Part shown: positions 7,113 through 11,875 of the stretch, in pieces
Numbering within the stretch: position 1 is the stretch's first letter
How the letters are laid out: every line of letters begins with the position of its first letter
DNA from: Synergistales bacterium
Lineage (GTDB): Bacteria > Synergistota > Synergistia > Synergistales > Aminobacteriaceae
Direction of reading: 5' to 3'
Assembly (NCBI GenBank): GCA_025997935.1
Contig: BNVG01000060.1
Coordinates: 1 to 11,875, forward strand
Length of the DNA: 11,875 nt
Position numbers and translations under genes: made by a program
The notes under the pieces: generated by a model
Databases searched by the model: none
What the model was told of the DNA's origin: nothing
What the model saw: the letters and a program-made list of their open reading frames with translations, nothing else

Positions 7113-7925
7113 TTGAACAGAGGACTTTACGCGGCCTGTTCGGCCATGTTGGTACAGGAGACAAATCTCGACGTTGTGGCCAATAACTTAGCTAACGTCG
7201 ATACCGTTGGGTTTCGCCGCCGTACCTCCGCAAACGCCGAGTTCAGCGCCCTTATGGATCGCATAGAAAAAGTCTCGGAGGACGGGGAAACCAAAATAAT
7301 GACCGTGGTTCCCTACAATATGAACTGGAAGGGAAAGCAGACCATAGGGGGTATGGGGCTTGCGGCTACGTATTCCCAGAGTTTCATGGACTCGCACCCG
7401 GGCGTCATACACACAACGAACAACCCGTTCGATGTCGCTATAAACGGAGACGGTTTTTTCTCGGTTCAGGACGGACAGGGGAACACCTTCTACACAAGGC
7501 AGGGAAACTTTCAATTAGACGCGAACGGAAACCTCGTCACGCTTGACGGCTTTACGCTTCAGGGGGACGGCGGAGAGATCACTGTAGGCGAAGCGGCGCA
7601 GGCGAAGATTTTAAGCAACGGTCAAGTCTGGGCGGACGGGGAGATAGTCGGGCAGGTGACGCTTTTTACCTTCGAAAATCCGACGTTTTTGCAGCAGGTC
7701 AGCAAAAATAACCTACAAGTCACCGCTAATTCCGGCGCGCCTACGGCCGTACCGGCAGAGGAAGTCAGACTTGCGGACGGCGCGGTGGAGATGTCCAACG
7801 TTAGCGTAGTCGAGGAAATGACGCGCATGATAGAGGCTCAGAGAGCTTATGAGGCCGCGTCGAAGGCTCTTATGACGCATGACGAGGCCACGGGTAAGCT
7901 CATCACTTCTTACTCGAGAACTTAA
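7113..7925 (+). CDS. flgF: Flagellar basal-body rod protein FlgF (FlhO-like)
   Basis: A proximal/distal rod subunit of the flagellar axle, exported by the flagellar type III system and hence without a signal peptide. The 270 residues carry the rod-family N-terminal motif VVANNLANVDTVGFRRR (21-37), which forms the inner coiled coil, and the matching C-terminal motif with EMTRMIEAQRAYEAASKAL. The middle contains the NPFDVAINGDGFFSVQ block common to FlgE/F/G. FlgF rather than FlgG is chosen because it is the first and more divergent of two tandem rod genes behind mreB, as flhO precedes flhP in Bacillus. The TTG start is supported by a G-rich ribosome-binding site. It is one of three flagellar genes in a row (flgF, flgG, flgA). 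Confidence 0.9.
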   Translation: MNRGLYAACSAMLVQETNLDVVANNLANVDTVGFRRRTSANAEFSALMDRIEKVSEDGETKIMTVVPYNMNWKGKQTIGGMGLAATYSQSFMDSHPGVIHTTNNPFDVAINGDGFFSVQDGQGNTFYTRQGNFQLDANGNLVTLDGFTLQGDGGEITVGEAAQAKILSNGQVWADGEIVGQVTLFTFENPTFLQQVSKNNLQVTANSGAPTAVPAEEVRLADGAVEMSNVSVVEEMTRMIEAQRAYEAASKALMTHDEATGKLITSYSRT

Positions 7926-7954
7926 TAAAGTAAAGACAGCGGGAGGTATTTACG

Positions 7955-8746
7955 ATGCTTAGATCGCTTTGGGCAGGCGCTTCGGGAATGATAGCGCAGC
8001 AGACGAACCTTGACGTGGTGGCGCACAACTTAGCCAACGTCAATACGACCGGATACAAAAGACACCGCGCCGACTTTGAGGATTTGCTCTATCAAATAGA
8101 CCGTCAGCCCGGCACCCCGGTAGACCCGAACTCCACTATTCCGGCGGGCGTACAAGTCGGCCTTGGAGTGCGCGTTATAGGTACGCCGCAATCTATGTCC
8201 GAGGGAAATTTGCAGGTGACGGATAACCCTCTCGACTGGGCCATAGCCGGAGACCAGGGGTATTTTCAGGTCATAACGCAGGATGGCAACATCGCTTACA
8301 CCCGCTCCGGGGCCTGGCAGATAGACGGGGACGGGCAGATAGTCACTCATGACGGATACCTCCTCGAGCCGGCCATAACGGTTCCCGAAAACGCCGTGGC
8401 TATAATGCTTAGCAACGACGGCACGGTCTCGGTCAAATTGGCTGGTGAGACAGAATCTCAGGAACTGGGGCAGTTGGAGTTAGCGCGGTTTGTCAACCCC
8501 GTGGGGCTTTTGGCCCTCGGCGAAAATCTCTTTAGGGAGACGGACGCAAGCGGAGCGCCAATATTGGCCAATCCGGGCGTGGACGGCATGTCTCAGGTGC
8601 GTCAGGGGATTTTGGAGATGTCGAACGTGCAGGTTGTGGACGAGATGGTCAACATGATAATCGCGCAGAGGGCGTATGAGGCCAACTCCAAGACCGTCCA
8701 GACGGCTGATGACCTTCTCAGGATAGCCAACAGCCTGAAGCGGTAA
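7955..8746 (+). CDS. flgG: Flagellar distal rod protein FlgG (FlhP-like)
   Basis: The distal-rod subunit, built of about two dozen copies, passing through the P and L rings; exported by the flagellar type III apparatus. The 263-residue protein has the near-invariant FlgG opening MLRSLWAGASGM, the rod motif VVAHNLANVNTTGYKR (His replaces the usual first Asn of ANNLAN), the FEDLLYQ and NPLDWAIAGDQGYFQV blocks, and the C-terminal EMSNVQVVDEMVNMIIAQRAYEANSK motif. The ATG is preceded by GGGAGGT (7941-7947) at 7 nt. It sits 29 nt after flgF and 9 nt before flgA, whose first codons hold an intrinsic terminator. Transcripts ending there would stop shortly after flgG. Confidence 0.95.
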   Translation: MLRSLWAGASGMIAQQTNLDVVAHNLANVNTTGYKRHRADFEDLLYQIDRQPGTPVDPNSTIPAGVQVGLGVRVIGTPQSMSEGNLQVTDNPLDWAIAGDQGYFQVITQDGNIAYTRSGAWQIDGDGQIVTHDGYLLEPAITVPENAVAIMLSNDGTVSVKLAGETESQELGQLELARFVNPVGLLALGENLFRETDASGAPILANPGVDGMSQVRQGILEMSNVQVVDEMVNMIIAQRAYEANSKTVQTADDLLRIANSLKR

Positions 8747-8755
8747 AATTAAATC

Positions 8756-9748
8756 ATGTCCAAAAACACAAGGCGGAGACTGCTCCGCCTTTTTTTTATA
8801 TTTCAGGTTCTGCTGTTGAGTTCGGGCGGCGCCGTCATAGCTGACGCCGCGGCGGTTTTGCGCGTGACCGTTCCCGCTGTTGTGGAGCTTGATGACGAGG
8901 CGTTCGCGCTCTCCGAGGTCGCCGACATAGACGGCGAACGCAACGCCGTAAAAGTAGCTGGGGCCTTGCTCCTCTCCGTCAGAAACGGCGCGGTGACGAG
9001 ACAGCAAGTGATAGACGCGCTGAAAACCAGCGGGCTCGAGGGCGTCAAAATCGAGCTGAAGATGCCCGAAACGGTAAGAGTCAACACGTCGTCAGAGTTA
9101 AAATCAAATCCAAGCTCAGCGCCTGAAATATCGTCAGGCGGGGCCGCGATAACAAGACGCGCGTCGAGCGCGGAGAAACAAGACTTGTCGGCGTTGGTCA
9201 AGGAGCTTGCGGCCTGGAGCGGCGAGGTCGAGGTGCAAGTCAAGGGCGATGTCCCCAATGGACGGTTGGTCGCGCCGGCGTCGATTGTGCCGGGCTCGCC
9301 GTCGGTTACGCTGACGTTTCGCGACGACGGCGGGCGCGAGCGTTCCATATCGGCCCGCATGATATGGACGGAAAGCGCGCTCGTCATGACGCGTTCCGTC
9401 AAAAGAGGGGAAATTTTACGCGCTTCCGATGTAATGGTGAGGCAACTCAGAGTCAACAAAGCCGGCGTTTATATTTCGCGCCCCGAGGATATCGTGGGGC
9501 GCGCCCTCAGGAAAAATATCTCTCAGGGTGAGGCGATACAAAAAGACTTGTTATTGACGTCAAATGCCGTAACCCGAGGGAAAAGCGTAACGATAGTCGC
9601 GCGAAACGGGAGCCTTGTGGTAAGAGCCAAAGGAGAGGCCCTCGAAAACGGGGCTGTGGGCGAGACAATAAATGTACGCAACGTCGCCAGCAAGACGATA
9701 ATCCGCGCGACGGTCACGGCCGCTGACACCGTCGAGGTAAAGATGTAG
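8756..9748 (+). CDS. flgA: Flagellar P-ring assembly chaperone FlgA
   Basis: FlgA is a periplasmic chaperone for assembly of the P ring (FlgI) around the distal rod, so it implies a diderm envelope. The 330-residue protein has a Sec signal peptide: arginine-rich n-region (3-11), hydrophobic core (12-21) and a likely cut after A31 (ADA). A Ser-rich linker lies at about 112-141, an SAF-type domain at about 205-266 (VKRGEILRASDV, GRALRKNISQGEAI), and the diagnostic C-terminal barrel at 270-330 (RGKSVTIVARNGSL, AKGEALENGAVGETINVRNVASK). It is longer than E. coli FlgA (about 219) through its N-terminal part. No Shine-Dalgarno precedes the ATG, and codons 5-14 form an intrinsic terminator. The upstream frame is closed by the flgG stop (same frame), so no earlier start exists. 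flgH and flgI do not follow. Confidence 0.92.
   Translation: MSKNTRRRLLRLFFIFQVLLLSSGGAVIADAAAVLRVTVPAVVELDDEAFALSEVADIDGERNAVKVAGALLLSVRNGAVTRQQVIDALKTSGLEGVKIELKMPETVRVNTSSELKSNPSSAPEISSGGAAITRRASSAEKQDLSALVKELAAWSGEVEVQVKGDVPNGRLVAPASIVPGSPSVTLTFRDDGGRERSISARMIWTESALVMTRSVKRGEILRASDVMVRQLRVNKAGVYISRPEDIVGRALRKNISQGEAIQKDLLLTSNAVTRGKSVTIVARNGSLVVRAKGEALENGAVGETINVRNVASKTIIRATVTAADTVEVKM
8770..8797 (+). terminator. Intrinsic terminator inside the flgA signal-peptide codons
   Basis: A perfect 9-bp stem, AAGGCGGAG (8770-8778) with CTCCGCCTT (8783-8791), has a 4-nt loop and an uninterrupted run of eight T (8790-8797). This is a textbook Rho-independent terminator by sequence. It lies 24 nt past the flgG stop and within codons 5-14 of flgA, encoding the TRRRLLRLFF part of the signal peptide. 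Confidence 0.85.
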
Positions 9749-9751
9749 GGG

Positions 9752-9768
9752 GGGCCGCGCCCGTTTTT
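9752..9768 (+). terminator. Weak candidate terminator after flgA
   Basis: GGGC (9752-9755) can pair with GCCC (9759-9762) over a 3-nt loop, followed by G and five T. The stem is short. The location, 3 nt past the flgA stop and between convergent genes, is what makes it plausible. Confidence 0.35.
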
Positions 9769-9773
9769 ATGAT

Positions 9774-10451
9774 TTATTTTGAACGGCCGTATATCCGCCT
9801 TACGATAGACGCGGCTGTATAGCCCGCGCCGAGGCCGTTGTCTATATTTACGACCGTGACGCCGAGAGCGCAGGAGTTCAGCATCGTCAGAAGCGGCGCT
9901 ATGCCGCCGAGGTTTACGCCGTAGCCGACGCTCGTCGGGACGGCTATGACGGGACAGGAGACAAGCCCCCCTACGACAGTAGGCAGCGCCCCCTCCATGC
10001 CCGCCACGGCCACGATGGCGTGAGCGGCCTGAAGCTCCGACGCGTGAGCCAACAGCCTGTGCAGTCCGGCCACCCCTACGTCGTAGAGCCGCAAGACATC
10101 GCACCCCATATATTCAGCCGTGACGGCGGCCTCCTCGGCCACGGGAACGTCACTGCTCCCCGCCGTGACGACCGCTACGCCTTTCCAGCCCGGGCTCTCC
10201 TGTCGGCAAAGGCCCGTCATTCTCGCTTTTTCATAAAACGTCGCGTCCGGAAGAATTTGCGCTATTATTTCGTGCTGCCGCTTCGCGACGCGGGAGAACA
10301 GCACGTTCTCGGTCGTATTTATGAGATTTGACGCGATATTTTCAAGCTGTTCGTCGCTCTTGCCCGGACAGTATATGACCTCGGAAAAACCGGTTCTCTC
10401 AGATCGCTCTTTGTCTAAATTTACTTCTTTAATTGTTTTCATATCAGGCAT
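9774..10451 (-). CDS. larB: LarB, pyridinium-3,5-biscarboxylic acid mononucleotide synthase
   Basis: LarB starts nickel-pincer nucleotide cofactor synthesis: it carboxylates the pyridine ring of nicotinic acid adenine dinucleotide and cleaves the dinucleotide, releasing AMP; LarC and LarE finish the cofactor used by lactate racemase LarA and relatives. The PurE-like core is clear: TAGSSDVPVAEEAA (97-110), DVGVAGLHRL (124-133), GMEGALPTVVGGLV (151-164), PTSVGYGVNLGG (172-183) and NSCALG (192-197). E153 and C194 are offset by a constant 27 from the Glu180 and Cys221 I recall for Lactiplantibacillus LarB. The protein is therefore complete in the core but lacks most of the N-terminal helical segment. 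It follows cobB by 6 nt. The start may be M4 (10442), since GAGGGG is only 2 nt from the first ATG. larC and larE are not in the window. Confidence 0.93.
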   Translation of the reverse strand: MPDMKTIKEVNLDKERSERTGFSEVIYCPGKSDEQLENIASNLINTTENVLFSRVAKRQHEIIAQILPDATFYEKARMTGLCRQESPGWKGVAVVTAGSSDVPVAEEAAVTAEYMGCDVLRLYDVGVAGLHRLLAHASELQAAHAIVAVAGMEGALPTVVGGLVSCPVIAVPTSVGYGVNLGGIAPLLTMLNSCALGVTVVNIDNGLGAGYTAASIVRRIYGRSK

Positions 10452-10459
10452 ATCCCCTC
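10452..10459 (-). promoter_or_regulatory. Ribosome-binding site of larB, overlapping the cobB stop
   Basis: On the minus strand GAGGGG (10459-10454) shares two bases with the cobB TGA stop. It is 2 nt from the first ATG (10451) and 11 nt from the second in-frame ATG (10442). Neither spacing is ideal, so the exact larB start is ambiguous by three codons. The arrangement suggests translational coupling. Confidence 0.55.
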
Positions 10460-11150
10460 AGGCGTAACGATCGGTCAATATGTCGCGCATTTTGCGCGCG
10501 CCGCTCGTGGCTGTGTCTTTTATTATCGTGAAATTGGACGGAAGGCGCATGTCTATTTCGTTCGGGTCGATGAGGAAAGCGGGCGTACCGGGCCTCATAT
10601 AAGACACAAGACCGGCGGCGGGGTAGACGACAAGAGATGAACCTATGACCGCGAATATATCGGCCTCGCGGACAACTCTCGCCGCCTCTTCAATCATGGG
10701 GACGGCCTCGCCGAACCACACTATGTGAGGGCGAAGCATAGAATCGTCCTCTCCCTTTTGGCCGTACGAAATCTCACCGTAGCCGATGTCTTTTATCAGA
10801 CTCTCATTTCTCACGCTTCTTACTTTCGTGAGCTCGCCGTGCAGGTGAATGACGTTCGTACTGCCGCCGCGCTCGTGAAGGTTGTCGACGTTTTGCGTAA
10901 TGACGCGCACATCGAAGTCGCGTTCCAACTCCGCCAGGATTTTATGGGCTTCGTTTGGCTCGGCGTCTTTCAGTTGCTTTCGCCGCGCGTTATAAAAGTC
11001 GACGACGAGTTTGGGGTTCCGCTCCCAGCCTTCTACGCTCGCGACTTCCATGACGTTGTACTCTTCCCAAAGGCCGTCGCTGTCACGAAACGTTTTGAGT
11101 CCGCTCTCGGCGCTTATCCCCGCCCCCGTCAGAATCACCAATTTTTTCAT
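10458..11150 (-). CDS. cobB: NAD-dependent protein deacylase, sirtuin class III type (CobB/SIR2)
   Basis: Sirtuins remove acyl groups from protein lysines, consuming NAD and giving nicotinamide and O-acyl-ADP-ribose. The 230-residue protein shows GAGISAESGLKTFRDSDGLW (9-28), TQNVDNLHERGG (84-95), the catalytic H103 in HLHGEL, and GSSLVVYPAAGL near the C-terminus. FYNARR at 52-57 supplies Y53 and R56, the Tyr-x-x-Arg pair that in class III sirtuins (E. coli CobB, human SIRT5) favours succinyl and malonyl lysine. The usual zinc module between HGEL and LRPHIVWFGE has no cysteine; the whole protein has none. The ATG is preceded by GGGGGAG at about 7 nt. It is the first gene of a two-gene minus-strand unit with larB and is divergent from the ferredoxin gene. 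Confidence 0.94.
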   Translation of the reverse strand: MKKLVILTGAGISAESGLKTFRDSDGLWEEYNVMEVASVEGWERNPKLVVDFYNARRKQLKDAEPNEAHKILAELERDFDVRVITQNVDNLHERGGSTNVIHLHGELTKVRSVRNESLIKDIGYGEISYGQKGEDDSMLRPHIVWFGEAVPMIEEAARVVREADIFAVIGSSLVVYPAAGLVSYMRPGTPAFLIDPNEIDMRLPSNFTIIKDTATSGARKMRDILTDRYA

Positions 11151-11206
11151 TTATATTCTCCCCCAGTCCATGCTGCTTATCAGAGTTTTATTCTACATTA
11201 AAAAAC

Positions 11207-11236
11207 TTGCGCTAAACGCGCTGTTTGATGTATAAT
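11207..11236 (+). promoter_or_regulatory. Candidate promoter for the ferredoxin gene
   Basis: A perfect TATAAT at 11231-11236 is preceded, with an 18-nt spacer, by TTGCGC at 11207-11212, which matches the -35 consensus only in its first three bases. Transcription from here would begin near 11243, giving a leader of about 70 nt that contains the tandem repeat. Confidence 0.45.
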
Positions 11237-11266
11237 TCGGCGTATGGTTTGGTATGATGCAAATTG

Positions 11267-11286
11267 TGTTGTAACCTGTTGTAACC
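11267..11286 (+). repeat. Tandem direct repeat, two copies of TGTTGTAACC
   Basis: TGTTGTAACC occurs twice head to tail (11267-11276 and 11277-11286) without mismatch, and a degenerate third TATTGATATAAC follows. The period is about one helical turn, so a protein binding both copies would sit on one face. It lies between the candidate -10 and the ribosome-binding site of the ferredoxin gene. Confidence 0.75.
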
Positions 11287-11313
11287 TATTGATATAACGA
11301 GGAGGTTTTTTTA

Positions 11314-11487
11314 ATGGCAAAGGCTGTTGTGGACGGTGGAACGTGTGTGGGTTGTGAGGCTTGCGTGGGCACATGTCCGGTCGAGGCTATAGTTATCGAC
11401 AGCGGCAAAGCTGACGTCAACCCCGACACTTGCATAGAGTGCGGGAGCTGCGTTTCGACTTGCCCGGTTAGCGCTATTTCCCAGTAG
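11314..11487 (+). CDS. 2[4Fe-4S] ferredoxin, clostridial type
   Basis: A small cytoplasmic low-potential electron carrier of 57 residues. Two CxxCxxCxxxCP motifs are complete: C11, C14, C17, C21 and C40, C43, C46, C50, each set giving three ligands to one cubane and the fourth to the other. The two halves are internal repeats (CPVEAIVID and CPVSAISQ). The ATG is preceded by GAGGAGG (11299-11305) at 8 nt, a very strong site consistent with abundant protein. It is monocistronic: a promoter candidate lies upstream and a strong hairpin terminator 20 nt downstream. Such ferredoxins serve pyruvate and 2-oxoacid oxidoreductases and hydrogenases in anaerobes; the partner here cannot be known from the window. 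Confidence 0.97.
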   Translation: MAKAVVDGGTCVGCEACVGTCPVEAIVIDSGKADVNPDTCIECGSCVSTCPVSAISQ

Positions 11488-11507
11488 CGAGAGGGTATTC
11501 CGGCTAA

Positions 11508-11559
11508 TAACTAAACGCGAAAGAGCGCCGTATATCGGCGTTTTTTTCGCGTTTAGTTA
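11508..11559 (+). terminator. Long nested hairpin terminator shared by convergent genes
   Basis: The outer arms TAACTAAACGCGAAA (11508-11522) and TTTCGCGTTTAGTTA (11545-11559) pair perfectly over 15 bp. Inside, CGCCG (11526-11530) and CGGCG (11536-11540) form a second stem with a TATAT loop, followed by seven T (11541-11547). The inner stem plus T-run is a standard terminator for the ferredoxin transcript. The right arm contains the stop codon of the minus-strand membrane-protein fragment (11557-11559). Confidence 0.85.
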
Positions 11560-11748
11560 CGTCTGGCTTCCCTTTGGAAAAAAGATACACAAAACTCCTC
11601 CGACCAAAGTCACGGGGATGAACTGCGCCGCGTGTGAAAACAAAGCGAGGGCCAAAGCGGACTCGGGTTCCACGCCGTAGCTTTTTAAGATAGTGACGAT
11701 GAACGCCTCGTACACCCCTATGGCTCCGGGTGAGGACGGGAGGAGCAC
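11557..11748 (-). CDS. C-terminal fragment of an LPG_synthase_TM/UPF0104-family membrane protein
   Basis: The 63 to 64 readable residues match the end of the LPG_synthase_TM (UPF0104, AglD2/MprF-like) family of polytopic membrane proteins: LPSSPGAIGVYEA is the family's signature near the last helices, followed by two hydrophobic segments (about 12-25 and 35-55). A full protein is about 300 residues, so the N-terminal three quarters are missing. The apparent GTG start at 11748 is only the first start codon in an open stretch. Upstream in the same frame the translation turns hydrophilic (Arg/His/Glu-rich) and meets a stop at 11802-11800, unlike the family. The break coincides with the start of a plus-strand stretch that looks like the same family. 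Function of the family member is unknown, possibly lipid-related. Confidence 0.7.
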   Translation of the reverse strand: MLLPSSPGAIGVYEAFIVTILKSYGVEPESALALALFSHAAQFIPVTLVGGVLCIFFPKGSQT

Positions 11749-11751
11749 CCC

Positions 11752-11875
11752 ATGCTCTGGGTCGTCGGCGTGTCTTTCGCGGCTTATGCGCTTATGGGCT
11801 TACGTCTTTCTATCATGTCCTCTCCCCGGCTCTCTTTTCGCTCGTGTTTTTGCGCGACCTTAGCCGGGCTCGCCA
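11752..11875 (+). CDS. N-terminal-proximal fragment of a UPF0104-like membrane protein, running off the right edge
   Basis: The plus-strand frame gives 41 residues to the edge: a hydrophobic segment (1-20, LWVVGVSFAAYALMG), then RLSIM and SFRSCFCATLAGLA. In LPG_synthase_TM proteins this pattern (helix, arginine, then SFRR-x-F-x-ATL-x-G) occurs about 50-90 residues from the N-terminus. The frame opens after a stop at 11731-11733. GGGAGGAG (11738-11745) 6 nt before ATG 11752 looks like a ribosome-binding site, but the same bases encode LLPSS on the other strand, so it may be fortuitous. It could be a true gene start, an inverted middle segment of the minus-strand gene, or an assembly chimera. 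Family resemblance is by eye only. Confidence 0.45.
   Translation, partial: MLWVVGVSFAAYALMGLRLSIMSSPRLSFRSCFCATLAGLA

Larger units (their letters stand above)
11151..11313. other. Divergent intergenic region between cobB and the ferredoxin gene
   Basis: This 163-bp region contains no credible reading frame. Towards the ferredoxin it holds a promoter-like pair (11207-11236), a tandem 10-bp repeat and a strong ribosome-binding site. Towards cobB a TAGAAT at 11195-11190 (minus strand) is a possible -10, without a good -35. Confidence 0.6.

Noticed and set aside
8803..9459. Minus-strand Ser/Thr-rich open frame (218 codons) opposite flgA
   Set aside because: A shadow of flgA; low-complexity composition with no motif.
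11269..11298. TTGTAA-N18-TATAAC as promoter of the ferredoxin gene
   Set aside because: It would start transcription at or inside the GAGGAGG ribosome-binding site, removing it from the mRNA; the TATAAT at 11231 fits better.

Overview
The window reads as a chromosomal segment from a flagellated, diderm, anaerobic-type bacterium, most likely a member of the Synergistota. The evidence is indirect. A FlgA chaperone, which serves the periplasmic P ring, implies an outer membrane. The orders mreB/mbl-flgF-flgG (compare mbl-flhO-flhP in Bacillus subtilis) and ecfT-truA are Firmicutes-like. A clostridial-type 2[4Fe-4S] ferredoxin and an ahcY-mtaD pair are also present. TTG starts are used twice. A diderm Firmicute remains possible. 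Most of the window is ordinary housekeeping and accessory chromosome, with no CRISPR array, tRNA, rRNA, IS element or phage gene visible, and no gene-free stretch longer than 300 bases.

Layout. (1) 84-1700, minus strand: ribonuclease J. (2) 1701-1925: AT-rich divergent promoter region. (3) 1926-9748, plus strand: one tightly packed run ahcY, mtaD, ecfT, truA, mreB, flgF, flgG, flgA. The first two genes handle S-adenosylhomocysteine. ecfT encodes the membrane subunit of an ECF vitamin or metal transporter. truA modifies tRNA. mreB sets cell shape. The last three make or assist the flagellar rod and P ring. A canonical intrinsic terminator lies inside the first codons of flgA. (4) 9774-11150, minus strand: cobB (sirtuin deacylase) then larB (first step of the nickel-pincer nucleotide cofactor), both tied to NAD chemistry. 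(5) 11314-11487, plus strand: a 57-residue two-cluster ferredoxin, preceded by a perfect tandem 10-bp repeat and followed by a long nested hairpin terminator. (6) 11557-11875: two pieces that both look like the LPG_synthase_TM/UPF0104 membrane family, on opposite strands, abutting near 11750. The C-terminal piece is on the minus strand and an N-terminal-proximal piece is on the plus strand.

The observations most worth a second look are the head-to-head UPF0104 fragments (inversion or assembly chimera), the terminator embedded in the flgA signal-peptide codons, the 79-nt out-of-frame truA/mreB overlap, the cysteine-free sirtuin, and the pairing of SAH hydrolase with an SAH/MTA-type deaminase, which suggests an S-inosylhomocysteine route. 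I found no convincing wholly new multi-gene system.
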